Assembly: GCA_016210055.1 (NCBI GenBank)
Contig: JACQUZ010000033.1
Coordinates: 1-48,705 of the forward strand
Origin: Deltaproteobacteria bacterium
GTDB taxonomy: Bacteria > Myxococcota_A > Polyangia > Haliangiales > SHYZ01
DNA length: 48,705 bases
Direction of reading: 5' to 3'
Positions within the stretch are counted from its first letter, which is position 1. Each line of letters begins with the position of its first letter. This document shows, in pieces, positions 24,046-33,348 of the stretch. A program made the position numbers and the translations under genes. A model generated the notes under the pieces. The model was not told where the DNA came from, searched no databases, and was given only the letters and a program-made list of their open reading frames with translations.

Positions 24046-25417
24046 GAAAACGGTTCACGCTGAACTCGGAGAGCGTGAACACCTCGGGACGGGTGTTGCT
24101 CGTGATAAAGTAGTTCCCGTTTTCGATGGCGCCCACCGTGACGGTCACGGAAGCTCCGTCTTTCTTCTTGATCGTGATTTTGCCCGTCGGCTTCTTGAAC
24201 CCTGTCTTGGACGCGTCTGCCCCTTCCACGATCTGGATGGCCTTCAGGTGATTGAAGCTCGCGGCGAGGGACTGGACCTTGAACGTGTCGAGCTCGCCCA
24301 AGTCGGAAGGAACTGCCACTTTCCAGGCCTTATCCCCCGTGCGCTCGAGCTTGACCTTGTCCGTGCCCTTGACGATCTCGATGCTCGCCATGTCCTCTTC
24401 GTCGATCTTCGCAAGGGTCTTGTCCCGCCACTCCATGGGGGATTTGAGCAGTGCGTCGACAGTGGACTTGCGGACCTTCCAGATCCGGGGCGAACCGGGG
24501 CTCGAGATGTGCACTTCGTCCCCCTGCTCGCTGCCTAGCGCCAGCTGCTTCTTGGCGCCATCCTTGGAGAACACTGCGACGGTGATTCGCGGCTTGTCCA
24601 AGCCAACTTGCTCGGGCTTGGCGTCGTCTGCAAAATCGCTGGCGTCCAGGTGACCGAGAACGGAGGCCACCTGACCGGGGAGGCTCTCGTCAATGGGGCC
24701 CCCAATGGCCTCTTTTCCCTGGGCGAGGATCCACCTATCGCCGCTCGGCGGCGTTGGCGGCACCGGTTGGGGGCTCGCTTTGTTCTCGCCGTCCTTCTTT
24801 TCGTCCACCGGTGGAGGCGGGGACTCGCGCTTGAGTGCCAGCTTTGCACCGCCTTCGTGCGAAAGCTCGATGGAGTCCACTTGGCTGGCCTCAAAGCGAA
24901 GGATCTCCCGGTCGCGCCACATCTTGGGCTCGTGCGAGAAGGCATAGCGGCTAAGATCCGACACGGAGAAGACCTGGGTTCCCCCGAGCCGCACGTTGCC
25001 CGTCGTGCCGATTTGGATGGTGGCGAGCACTTTCCCGCCTTTCTTGGGCAGGATCTTGAGGACCTGATCGTCCTTCACGTTCAACTTCTCGTGCGACGCG
25101 GGCGATTCCGCTATCACGTCCTTGAACTTGGCCTTCTCGAGAGACGAAAGAGCCGATTCCACGCTCTTCTTGTCGGCGCGGTCCACGATTGGCTGAACGA
25201 GCTTCCACTCGTTCCCTTCTTTCTTGAGGGTGATGGTCGGCTTTTCCGGTTCCGTGATCGCGAGCTCGTCGATGTCCTGCGCCTTGAGCTCGGGGATTCC
25301 GGCGAGCTTCTGCTCCCCGGCGCGAACATGGGGATCCGGGCGCGTCCTCGTGTAGATGACAGCGCCTGCGACCACGACCAAGAGTCCAAGAGAAATGAGT
25401 GCGCGCTTCTCGAGCAT
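23975..25417 (-). CDS. DUF4340 protein
   Basis: This encodes 480 residues. An N-terminal signal-anchor helix (about 6-23; ALISLGLLVVVAGAVIY) leads to a repeated beta-rich extracytoplasmic region: IDELAITEPEKPTITLKKEG, VKLERTGDKAWKVAVP and similar DUF4340-type segments occur more than once, with a Pro-rich insert near residue 200-225. DUF4340 proteins are commonly encoded beside GldA/F/G-like ABC systems and probably act with them in the envelope. It is the last gene of that minus-strand operon, 11 bases after the GldG-like gene. Its 3' end overlaps rnc by 71 bases. Confidence 0.85.
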   Translation of the reverse strand: MLEKRALISLGLLVVVAGAVIYTRTRPDPHVRAGEQKLAGIPELKAQDIDELAITEPEKPTITLKKEGNEWKLVQPIVDRADKKSVESALSSLEKAKFKDVIAESPASHEKLNVKDDQVLKILPKKGGKVLATIQIGTTGNVRLGGTQVFSVSDLSRYAFSHEPKMWRDREILRFEASQVDSIELSHEGGAKLALKRESPPPPVDEKKDGENKASPQPVPPTPPSGDRWILAQGKEAIGGPIDESLPGQVASVLGHLDASDFADDAKPEQVGLDKPRITVAVFSKDGAKKQLALGSEQGDEVHISSPGSPRIWKVRKSTVDALLKSPMEWRDKTLAKIDEEDMASIEIVKGTDKVKLERTGDKAWKVAVPSDLGELDTFKVQSLAASFNHLKAIQIVEGADASKTGFKKPTGKITIKKKDGASVTVTVGAIENGNYFITSNTRPEVFTLSEFSVNRFLKASTDLKKSASSHEDPHPAMGM

Positions 25418-25428
25418 GGCAAGAGCTC

Positions 25429-27129
25429 CTAGAGCTGGATGTTTCGGCGCCTGGCCTCGCGCAGGCGCCAGTAGATCATGCCGAACGTGAACAGGGCGAG
25501 TGGGATGCCGCCGATGTTGGCAAGCTTGATGAGACGCTTCTCGGCTTTTTCCACCGGCTGGATCGGCCGCGCCACTTGCTTCGCGCGCGCGCCGACGAGA
25601 TCCATGTCTTGGGCCAGCCAGTCCACCATGGTGTGGACGGCTTGGAAGCCACCCAGGAAGACGTTCGCGAGCGGCATTGCTTGCATGACCTGGAACATCT
25701 TGTCTTCGGCGAACTCCGAGCCACCGATGACGACGAGGCGCGTCCCCACCGGGCTCTCCTTGATGGTCTCACCGGGCGGAGTATTGCTCATGTTCTCTGC
25801 CTTTTGCCCCTCGGGTTTCGGAGGCTCGGGGGCAGCCGCCACTCCTTCGGGCTTGGGCTTGTCGGCAAAGAACGACTTGAACTTGCCCAGCGCGTAGTAA
25901 CCCACCACTTTCGGAGCTTGGGCCCCGGTTGGGGCATCGAGCCTGAACTCCCTGGTGATGGCCATGACGTCGTCCTTGACAAAGGACGACGGGAGACTGC
26001 GGAGAAGTGGCTTGACCTCAACACCGTCCGCCTTCCCTTCGGCCAACGCGCCGACGAGCTTGACTGTGGAGGTGAATGGGAGGGCTAGTGCTTTTAGCCC
26101 CTCGAGGGGCTGGTACCTGTCACCTGCGAGGACTTCGGTGAGTGGGAAGAAGGCCCGAGCCATGAGGACCTCTTGCCCGATCACCAACACGCCAGGCGCT
26201 CCGTTGGGGTCCAGGACCGTGTTCTTCTCGATCTCGAACCCGTAGTGCGCGAGAAGCTCGGAAAGCCCGTGGTCGGCCGGGGTACCCAAGAGCGGCTGCG
26301 CGGCCTGCATGAACTGCGGCACCTGAGGATTCTGGGACCCTTGCCAGCTCATTCCGCGTACGAGGAAGAGGACTGGCTTGCCATTCATGAGGTGCTGATC
26401 GAGGTAGTACTTGGCCGCATCGGAGACCTTCTGGACGGGACCGTTCACGATGAGCGTGTCGACGTTTTCGATTTCCTTGGGGTTGGACTGCCAGTTGACC
26501 ATGGTCACGTCATGCAGGTCTCCAAGTCCGACCCTTGGCGACATGAGCGCCTGCGCTTGCGGTGGCTCCCCAAAGCCGGTGGTCACGCCCACCTTTTTCT
26601 TGCCAAAGGCGAGGCGCTTGATGCGGGTCGAGAACTCGAACTCGAGCCCCTCGACCTGAAATCCGTGGCGAGGATCCGGCTGCCACACTTCTTTCTTGTC
26701 GAGGTACTGGAACACGACCGCGAAGTACGCGGGGACCTGTTCCTGCTTGTCGTCGTTCAAGGTGAGGAGAAGGAGCTTCTGGATGCCTTCCTTGCGCACT
26801 TCCTCCTCGAGCTCCGGCTTGTTCCACGGGTCGACCTTCTCCCACGAGAGCTTGCCTCCCGAGGACTCGGCATACTCGGTGAGCAGGTTCTCGAGGTACT
26901 GCTGCTTGTCGGCCTGGTTGGGCGGGATGTTGCCGATATACGCCTTGACGATCACCTTCTCGGGAAGGCCCTTCACCATTTTTTTCGAGGCGTCGGTGAG
27001 CGAGTAGATCTTGTACTCGGTGAGGTCCACCTTCTGCGGCGCCTGGCAGCTAAAGACGTTCAAGAGGACCAGGATCAGCGCGGCGCTCAGCGAAACGACG
27101 AGTGAGTTGGCGGCAGTCTTGACTTTCAT
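25429..27129 (-). CDS. GldG-like ABC-transporter-associated protein
   Basis: This encodes 566 residues. The ATG at 27129 is chosen because GGAGGGA lies just upstream; an earlier in-frame start would add seven residues. There is an N-terminal anchor helix (about 9-27) and a C-terminal helix (about 535-555; IGGIPLALFTFGMIYW). The region between is extracytoplasmic, with the GldG-type pattern: YKIYSLTDASKKMVKGLPEKVIVKAY near the start, DTLIVNGPVQKVSDAAKYYLDQ in the middle, and RLVVIGGSEFAEDKM near 465. In Bacteroidetes GldG partners GldA and GldF in gliding and surface transport. The operon context here is the same, but the cargo is unknown. Confidence 0.84.
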   Translation of the reverse strand: MKVKTAANSLVVSLSAALILVLLNVFSCQAPQKVDLTEYKIYSLTDASKKMVKGLPEKVIVKAYIGNIPPNQADKQQYLENLLTEYAESSGGKLSWEKVDPWNKPELEEEVRKEGIQKLLLLTLNDDKQEQVPAYFAVVFQYLDKKEVWQPDPRHGFQVEGLEFEFSTRIKRLAFGKKKVGVTTGFGEPPQAQALMSPRVGLGDLHDVTMVNWQSNPKEIENVDTLIVNGPVQKVSDAAKYYLDQHLMNGKPVLFLVRGMSWQGSQNPQVPQFMQAAQPLLGTPADHGLSELLAHYGFEIEKNTVLDPNGAPGVLVIGQEVLMARAFFPLTEVLAGDRYQPLEGLKALALPFTSTVKLVGALAEGKADGVEVKPLLRSLPSSFVKDDVMAITREFRLDAPTGAQAPKVVGYYALGKFKSFFADKPKPEGVAAAPEPPKPEGQKAENMSNTPPGETIKESPVGTRLVVIGGSEFAEDKMFQVMQAMPLANVFLGGFQAVHTMVDWLAQDMDLVGARAKQVARPIQPVEKAEKRLIKLANIGGIPLALFTFGMIYWRLREARRRNIQL

Positions 27130-27140
27130 GGCTCCCTCCG

Positions 27141-27851
27141 CTATCGCCACTTGCGCGCTGCGAGGACCTGCACCGACAGGAGCAGGAGCACGGCAATGGT
27201 GGTCGTGTAGTAGATGACATTGCGCAGCTCGATGACGCCGCGGGCGATCTTTTCAAAGTGGTACTGGGGCGATGCGTATTCGATGATCGGGCCGATGGTG
27301 CTCCCGGCGACGCTCACGAAATTGCCGAGGAGGAACGCGGCGAGGCACGTGACCGCACCGATGATCAAAGCCACGAGCTGGTTCTTGGTAAACGCGGAGG
27401 CAAGAAGGCCAATGGCCAGGTACGTTCCGCCGAGGAGGATCGATCCCGCGTAGCCCCCAATGACCGGGCCCCAATCCAGGGGGCCAAGCTTGGCGACCGT
27501 CAAGGCAAAGGGCAACGTCAAGACGATCCCAATCGTCAAGAGCCCAAGGGCCGCAAGGTACTTGCCGACGACCACCTCCCAGTCACGAACGGGCATGGTG
27601 AGCAGCATCTCGATGGTCCCTGTGCCCCGCTCCTCGGCGAGGAGCCGCATGGCGATACCAGGCCCGAAGAACAGGAAGAGGACGGGCATCCAGCCAAAAA
27701 AAGCATCCATGGTGGCCTGGCCCCGCAGGAAGAACCCGTCGAAGAACAGGAACCCCGCGAAGACCAGAAACAAGCCCACGACGATGTACGCGATGGGCGA
27801 CTTGAAGTAGGCGCTAAACTCGCGCTTTGCGATCACCAAGGCCTGGCGCAT
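27141..27851 (-). CDS. ABC-2 type permease, GldF-like
   Basis: This encodes 236 residues with about six hydrophobic helices, as expected for ABC-2 permeases. The segment GPGIAMRLLAEERGTGTIEMLLTMPVRDWEVVVGK carries the conserved ABC-2 motif (RLLAEERxxGTxExLLT). It forms the membrane channel for the adjacent ATPase. The gene sits 11 bases before the GldG-like start and 18 bases after the ATPase stop. It has no fused ATPase or periplasmic domain. Confidence 0.86.
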   Translation of the reverse strand: MRQALVIAKREFSAYFKSPIAYIVVGLFLVFAGFLFFDGFFLRGQATMDAFFGWMPVLFLFFGPGIAMRLLAEERGTGTIEMLLTMPVRDWEVVVGKYLAALGLLTIGIVLTLPFALTVAKLGPLDWGPVIGGYAGSILLGGTYLAIGLLASAFTKNQLVALIIGAVTCLAAFLLGNFVSVAGSTIGPIIEYASPQYHFEKIARGVIELRNVIYYTTTIAVLLLLSVQVLAARKWR

Positions 27852-27869
27852 TTCATTCTCCTCGACGAG

Positions 27870-28877
27870 CTAGGCGGCTTTTTCTGTCCGGGCGAGCGGG
27901 CCTTTCGGGGCCGCGCCAGCGTCGGAACGGGTGAGCTTTCCGAAGACCTCCTCGAGGGACGCCTCGCGGCGTTCCAGCTCGAGGAGAGGCCACTTGTTGT
28001 CGACGACGCAGCGGAAGAGGTCGCGGCGCAGGTCCCGGCCACCGTCGGACACGACCGCGAATTGCGCGGTCCCGGATTCGCTCGTCTCCTGGGAGACCTC
28101 GCGAACGCCCTCCAGCGCGCGTAGCTTTGCTTGCACGGCAGCATCGGGCTCGCCCCCATCCGACTCCAAGAGAAGCCGGTACTTGTTCCCGCGCTCGCGG
28201 GCCACCAGGTCCTCCGGCCTGCCGTCGGCGACGAGCTTGCCGTCCGAAATGATGACCACCCGGTCGCAGGTGGCCGTGACCTCTGGAAGAATGTGGGTGG
28301 ATAGGATGACCGTTTTTTCGCGGCCGAGCTCCTTGATGAGGGCGCGAATCTCGACGATTTGGTTGGGGTCCAAGCCACTGGTTGGCTCGTCGAGGATGAG
28401 GATGGCGGGGTCGTGGACGATCGCCTGGGTGAGGCCCACGCGCTGCCGGAATCCCTTCGACAGCTCACCGATCTGCCGGCCCAAAACAGCAAGGACGCCC
28501 GTGACCTCGCCGATCTTCTTGATGCGCGGGCGACGATCCCTGTGGGGGACGCCGCGAAGCTCCATGGCGTACTCCAGGTATTCGAGCACCGTCATGTCCC
28601 GGTACAGGGGGGTGTCTTCGGGGAGGTAGCCGATGTTTCGGCGAACTTCCAAGGAGTGCGCCTGGGCATCGTGACCCGCCACCTCGATACGGCCGCTCGT
28701 GGGCGCGAGGAAGCAGGTGATCATCTTCATGGTGGTCGTCTTGCCTGCGCCGTTCGGTCCCAGGAACCCGAGGATTTCCCCGGATCGGACGTCAAAGCTG
28801 ATGTCGTTTACGGCCCGATTTGGCCCATACATCTTGGAGAGGCGCTCGCAGCGAATCATCACTCGGGATTCAGTCAT
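27870..28877 (-). CDS. ABC transporter ATPase, GldA-like
   Basis: This encodes 335 residues from the ATG at 28877; a GTG four codons earlier is also open. Walker A is GPNGAGKTT (40-48), the Q-loop region reads YLPEDTPLY, the signature is LSKGFRQRVGL (the LSKGxRQR form typical of GldA-type ATPases), Walker B is AILILDEPTSGLD, and the switch His is in STHILPEV. It powers the GldF-like permease. The C-terminal 90 residues form an additional domain and end in a Lys/Ala tail. It is the first gene of the ABC operon; only 51 bases separate it from the DUF6178-like gene upstream. Confidence 0.88.
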   Translation of the reverse strand: MTESRVMIRCERLSKMYGPNRAVNDISFDVRSGEILGFLGPNGAGKTTTMKMITCFLAPTSGRIEVAGHDAQAHSLEVRRNIGYLPEDTPLYRDMTVLEYLEYAMELRGVPHRDRRPRIKKIGEVTGVLAVLGRQIGELSKGFRQRVGLTQAIVHDPAILILDEPTSGLDPNQIVEIRALIKELGREKTVILSTHILPEVTATCDRVVIISDGKLVADGRPEDLVARERGNKYRLLLESDGGEPDAAVQAKLRALEGVREVSQETSESGTAQFAVVSDGGRDLRRDLFRCVVDNKWPLLELERREASLEEVFGKLTRSDAGAAPKGPLARTEKAA

Positions 28878-28940
28878 GTGAACACTCACCGTGGAAAAGG
28901 GTGGCTCCCAGGTTCGCGGATGAATATCAAAGCCTCGGAA

Positions 28941-30542
28941 TTATTCAAGTACCAACCCGCTCACGTGTCGCTTTTCCGGGGCCTTTGTCCGGTCCAGCCC
29001 ACCCAGGTCACCCAGAATTTCGTCCATGAAACCATGCGCCCGCGCGCGAAATTCCCGGGGGATGAGCATTTCGATCCGCTCGGCGACCTTGGGCGCAAAG
29101 GTCCCCCCTTGGAAGCCCGCTTGGAGGAACTCGAGGACTTGACCAGGGGATAGGGGGCTGGCCACGAGACCATGCCCGAGCGCCGCGTGGACGAGGGCAG
29201 TTCGCGCCACGTCGCCCACCGTCGCGGTGGGGGGCAGCTTTGCCGAATCGACGCCGAGGACCTCGGTCACAAAGCGAACTTGCTCGGCGACCTCGGCCAA
29301 GACGTCGGCAGCCCGACGGATGTCCTCGAGGCTCCCGAGCGGGCGCGTCCCACCCGCCGGAGGATCGTCGAGCACGCGGGAGAACAAGGGGCGTTGCCCC
29401 TTGAGCGCGCCGAGGACCTCACTTTTGGGCAGAGGCGCGCGGTCGGCCCACGGCCCAAGGGTTTGCACGAGCTTCGAGAGCTGCAGCCCCAGGGAGTGCC
29501 CTGTGCGATGGAAGCGGACGAGGGAAATCGTGCGCAGGGCCTCGAGACCCCGATCCACGTCACCGCGGGCGACGGCCTCCAGGCCCAGGGATAGGGTCGC
29601 GGCTGCACGAGCGGCCCCAAGCGCGACGGCCTCTGGCTCGCCGGGATCCACGCGGTCGGCGGCGAGCACGTGGTTGAACAGGCTCACGAGCGCTGCTTCG
29701 AGTCGGTCGGCTTCGTCGGCCCAGGTAACGCGAGCGAGTACCTTGGCGAGAAACCCCTGTTTCAAGGCCTGTTCCGCCATGACCGCTGGGAGACCGGTCG
29801 CCTCACGGCGAGGCTCGGCCGAGCCCTCACCAATGGACAGGGCAGAGACGTCGAGCGGGCGATACACCTCGAGGGCTTCGTCCAGGGCGGGGAACCCGAT
29901 GTCGCCAAGTCGCCCCGAGCGAAAGCGGAAGCTCATCTCCTCGAGGTATGCCTCGGTTTCGGTCCCTGCGGACCGAAGAAGGTGCCTTGCCAGGACGGGG
30001 TCTGCACGGTACAGCGAGTCGAGCATGCGCTCGACCATCTTCACGTCATCGGGGTGGTCGGCCGTAATCTTCACGAGGAAGAAACGATCGGGCGTGGGGA
30101 AAAACGGCGGTTCCTCCGACTCGGGAACCTCCTCCTCGTGGAGGTTGTACACCCTCGTCCAGCGATGGAGGATGAGGGCCGCGAGCTCGGGGTCGAGGCC
30201 CTGCACGACGCTTGCGAAATGCTCGGGACCAGAGTCCAAAAGTCCTGCGAGCCACGGTCGCAGTGCGAGCGGCTCGAGCCTATCTCCAGCCCATCCGACC
30301 AGGTCGAGGAATCCCTGAACTTGTTCTGGGGTCGAAAGGTGCAGGAGCTCGACCGCGTCGACGATCCCGACTTCCTTGATGAGGAAGTAGAGGTCTTGAA
30401 CTGGCATCGAGGCGACGAACCCGGCGGGATCCTGGCGTGAAAGGATCGCTTCCAGGCGTTTTTTTCCCCGCGGCCTTGAGGCGGCAGGGGAGAAGCGGGA
30501 CAACGGGATGACGCTGTCTCGGGGTGGTTCTCGGGAAGGCAT
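28941..30542 (-). CDS. helical protein of unknown function, probably DUF6178
   Basis: This encodes 533 residues that are almost entirely alpha-helical and acidic, with no signal peptide or membrane segment. It resembles DUF6178, a family I recall from deltaproteobacteria: VASMPVQDLYFLIKEVGIVDA near 45-65, LHLSTPEQVQGFLDLVGW at 68-85 and FFLVKITADHP at about 150 are features I associate with it. The function is unknown. Without a Shine-Dalgarno sequence, a TACCTT hexamer (30552-30557) ends nine bases before the ATG. It may be co-transcribed with the downstream ABC operon. Confidence 0.7.
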   Translation of the reverse strand: MPSREPPRDSVIPLSRFSPAASRPRGKKRLEAILSRQDPAGFVASMPVQDLYFLIKEVGIVDAVELLHLSTPEQVQGFLDLVGWAGDRLEPLALRPWLAGLLDSGPEHFASVVQGLDPELAALILHRWTRVYNLHEEEVPESEEPPFFPTPDRFFLVKITADHPDDVKMVERMLDSLYRADPVLARHLLRSAGTETEAYLEEMSFRFRSGRLGDIGFPALDEALEVYRPLDVSALSIGEGSAEPRREATGLPAVMAEQALKQGFLAKVLARVTWADEADRLEAALVSLFNHVLAADRVDPGEPEAVALGAARAAATLSLGLEAVARGDVDRGLEALRTISLVRFHRTGHSLGLQLSKLVQTLGPWADRAPLPKSEVLGALKGQRPLFSRVLDDPPAGGTRPLGSLEDIRRAADVLAEVAEQVRFVTEVLGVDSAKLPPTATVGDVARTALVHAALGHGLVASPLSPGQVLEFLQAGFQGGTFAPKVAERIEMLIPREFRARAHGFMDEILGDLGGLDRTKAPEKRHVSGLVLE

Positions 30543-30575
30543 GCGGCGGGCAAGGTAACACCTCGCCTGAAAGGA

Positions 30576-31817
30576 TCAAGGCGTTGGCGCGACCGCGGTG
30601 ACTGGCGGCGCGGGCGTGGACGAAGGGACATCGGTGCGGGGTGGCTCAAGCGAGGAGACGATTTCGTCCCCTTCCGCCACGGTGCGGTAGACGGGAGTGT
30701 TGGAGACGAGCACGGTGGTCCAGAGACGCCGGCCGGTGAGCCAGTGGTACTTCACGAGGGTCGCTTCTTTCGAGCCGAGGAACGCGGTCCCTGCGCAGCG
30801 CGCGGTGCGGCGAACCGGCAGGGTTACCACTTCGCATCCATGGATGACTCCATCGAGCCCACGTGGCAACCGCTGCGGTCCGATGGGTGATTGCTCCGCC
30901 ACGACCTTCTCGAACTGCGCGTCGGTCATCGATTCATCCAGGGCACCACCGGTGTCCGCGTTCATGACCAGGAGCCGAACCGATGGCGACCTGGACGTTC
31001 CCCCGCGGAAAAATTGCATCCCGTGATAGGCCAGCTCCCCATGGGCGTGCATGAAGTCGCTTTCTTTCTCCCGCCGCCATTCCCGGGGAAAGAACGCGAC
31101 GACCCCCAAGGCATCGAGGGACCTATCTCCGAGGAGGGTCTCCGAGGGGTGCTGGATTTGATCAATCCATCGGTGTCCGAGGTCGACCGCATGGACAGCA
31201 AGCAAGATCGCCGCCGCGATGCTGCCCAGCCAGAGCCCGGCACGGGCGAGTCTCGTTGCGTTCGGAGTCAGGCCCGCCTCTTGAGTGCGGGCCTCGCTGC
31301 TCGTCGGGATTCCGGTTAGGTTGAGGAGGTGCGGGGGAAGCGTGTCGCACGTCGGGCAGGATCCCTTGCTCGTCGGCGACACAAAGACCTTGCACTTTGG
31401 GCAGCGAAACTGGGCGCCCTGTGTTCTTCCTGAGCCCTCATTGTCACTCGGGACCGGCACTGCATCGCCTTGGTGAGCGAACGTGACGGGCGGGGGACCT
31501 TCCGTGGGCTGAACCTTGGACGGGCGCACTGGCGGCTTTAAGGGGCCATGCCCGGTTGCCATGGGCCTCGCGCTTCCGCGTTTCGCTTGCTCGAAACGAA
31601 GAAACGCATCTCCGACCTCCTCGATAAGGTGTTTGATGGCTTTCCCTTCCCCCGAATGAGCCGCCACCACGGCCTGGATGTGCTCTGCGGTGACGCGTTC
31701 CCCGCCAGCCTTTCCGACGATCTCCTCGCCGAACCGTCGGAATTCGCAAAGACGAGACTCGTCCAGGCCAACACCCGCCCAGTCGATGAACTCCCCCAGC
31801 CGCGTGCTCGGGTCCAT
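30576..31817 (-). CDS. zinc-ribbon membrane protein of unknown function
   Basis: This encodes 413 residues with AAGGGGG before the ATG. Residues 1-90 are helical. Residues 138-158 hold a CPKC ... CPTC pair typical of a zinc ribbon. A transmembrane helix follows near 188-208 (LWLGSIAAAILLAVHAV). The rest (about 225-400) is extracytoplasmic with beta-rich segments (LGVVAFFPREWRREKESD; TARCAGTAFLGSKEATLVKY), ending in a Pro-rich tail. I do not recognise the family; a membrane-anchored sensor or surface protein would fit. The gap 31818-32023 between this and the divergent VWA gene holds no recognisable RNA or promoter of note. Confidence 0.75.
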   Translation of the reverse strand: MDPSTRLGEFIDWAGVGLDESRLCEFRRFGEEIVGKAGGERVTAEHIQAVVAAHSGEGKAIKHLIEEVGDAFLRFEQAKRGSARPMATGHGPLKPPVRPSKVQPTEGPPPVTFAHQGDAVPVPSDNEGSGRTQGAQFRCPKCKVFVSPTSKGSCPTCDTLPPHLLNLTGIPTSSEARTQEAGLTPNATRLARAGLWLGSIAAAILLAVHAVDLGHRWIDQIQHPSETLLGDRSLDALGVVAFFPREWRREKESDFMHAHGELAYHGMQFFRGGTSRSPSVRLLVMNADTGGALDESMTDAQFEKVVAEQSPIGPQRLPRGLDGVIHGCEVVTLPVRRTARCAGTAFLGSKEATLVKYHWLTGRRLWTTVLVSNTPVYRTVAEGDEIVSSLEPPRTDVPSSTPAPPVTAVAPTP

Positions 31818-32023
31818 GACGTACCCCCTTCGTCAGAATCGTACCTCGCGCGAAAGCCTTTAGGCCTGCGCAATGGTTTCATGGCGCAGGGCTCGCTCCC
31901 GCTCGCGACGGGCCAAGACCCAGCGGGTTCCCTGGCGATGGAAACCGCGGGGTGGAGTCGATTGTGGGCTGGCAGGCTCCCTCGATGGAAGACCATGGCC
32001 CCAAGGTTGCGTCATCTGCAGAC

Positions 32024-33292
32024 ATGCGCCCACGGGTAGGACTTCCCACGATAGCCATCCTTGTCGCCGCATGTCCCGACCGCAGCATCGAAAAGGTGGA
32101 ACCGAATGAAGGTGTCACGTTCACCCAAAGCTTTGGGCGCGAGGCGCCTCGTGATGTCGACCTGGTGTTCGTGATCGACTCGTCAGGATCCATGTATGAG
32201 GAACAGGAAGGGCTATCCAGGGCATTTCCCGGATTCGTCCGGTCCCTAAAGAGAATCGGGGCAACCCGGTGGCGGATTGGGGTAACCACGACGGACCTCG
32301 GCGGGTTTGGATACTCGCTTCCGGGCTGCCGAGGTGAGGGAGATGGGGGCCGCCTGCTCCAAGGGACCCGAAACGCGACGTGCAGCGGCTACGAAGGGGA
32401 GTGGCTTTGGTTCGATAATGGTGTGACCAACGCGCTTGGCGGCGACCCTGCAGCCGCGTTTGGCTGCGTGGCCAGGGTGGGAATCGACGGCTGCACCTTT
32501 GAAATGCCCCTCGGTTCGGCGCGACGCGTGGTCGAACGCCTTGTCGCCACGTCCGCGCTTCGGCCCGATTCGCTCTTCGGTGTAATTGTAGTCACCGACG
32601 AGGACGATTGCTCTGTAGACGACCCCTCGCTCTTAGACCCGAGCGACGATTCGATGGGCCCGGTGACGAGCTTCCGCTGCTTTGCCCAGGGCGTTTCCTG
32701 CGGCGAGGGACCGTCCGACCCGTCCTTTCCAGGTCTCCGCGGGTCCTGTGGATCTTCCGGAAGCTACCTCGAGGTACCCGAGGCGCTCTCGAGCCTTCTT
32801 GGGTCGCTCAGATCCACCTCCAAGCAGCAGGTCATGCTTGCCGTGATCGCCGGCCCTCCCTCGCCCGTGGAGGTGCTTCTGGACGGGGGTACCCGACCGA
32901 TCCTCGCTCCGAGTTGCCGCTCGCCCTTAGGCTCTGCGGCGCCCGGCATCAGGCTCGCCGAGGCGGTCACGGGCATGGGGCGCGATGGACTATTGCTTTC
33001 GATTTGCGACGGCGATTTTGGACCCGCGCTGCAGGCGATTGGAAAGCGCATCCACGAGGCCCTGGCGAGCCGATGCCTGGCGCGAAGGCCCAAGGACATG
33101 TCCCCGGAGCTCCCCGGCTTGCAGGAGGACTGCGTCATCGTTGCGGATGGAAAACGGGTCCCAGCGTGCTCGTCGGGCGAACCGACCTCCGCGTGCTACC
33201 GCCTGCGCGAGGACGCTGCCTGCGCGAGTGGGGTCCTCTTGGAGCTCTCTGCCACCGAAGTGAACTTGGCCTGCACGGGTGGAGGTCCTTAG
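32024..33292 (+). CDS. VWA-domain lipoprotein
   Basis: This encodes 422 residues. The ATG at 32024 gives a signal peptide MRPRVGLPTIAILVAACPD with Cys17 as a probable lipidated residue. The MIDAS metal site is DSSGS (52-56), followed by a Rossmann-type VWA fold (GVTTTDLGGFGYS; GVIVVTDEDDCS). Many Cys pairs suggest disulfides in the periplasm. VWA lipoproteins are abundant in myxobacteria and bind proteins at the cell surface. It is 57 bases upstream of tilS and is not part of the tilS-ftsH operon in function. Confidence 0.82.
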   Translation: MRPRVGLPTIAILVAACPDRSIEKVEPNEGVTFTQSFGREAPRDVDLVFVIDSSGSMYEEQEGLSRAFPGFVRSLKRIGATRWRIGVTTTDLGGFGYSLPGCRGEGDGGRLLQGTRNATCSGYEGEWLWFDNGVTNALGGDPAAAFGCVARVGIDGCTFEMPLGSARRVVERLVATSALRPDSLFGVIVVTDEDDCSVDDPSLLDPSDDSMGPVTSFRCFAQGVSCGEGPSDPSFPGLRGSCGSSGSYLEVPEALSSLLGSLRSTSKQQVMLAVIAGPPSPVEVLLDGGTRPILAPSCRSPLGSAAPGIRLAEAVTGMGRDGLLLSICDGDFGPALQAIGKRIHEALASRCLARRPKDMSPELPGLQEDCVIVADGKRVPACSSGEPTSACYRLREDAACASGVLLELSATEVNLACTGGGP

Positions 33293-33336
33293 GAGCCGCG
33301 CGCTGGCTGTTTCCGTGCGTACGTGCAAAGTGCTGC

Positions 33337-33342
33337 TACGAT
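33337..33342 (+). promoter_or_regulatory. -10-like element of tilS (possible leaderless start)
   Basis: TACGAT ends six bases before the tilS GTG; no Shine-Dalgarno sequence and no clear -35 box are visible. Confidence 0.35.
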
Positions 33343-33348
33343 TGCTCG

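Noticed and set aside
28890..28940. Promoter for the ABC operon (TTGAAT followed by TATTCA)
   Set aside because: The -10 match is only three of six and the region overlaps the end of the DUF6178-like gene; too weak to list.
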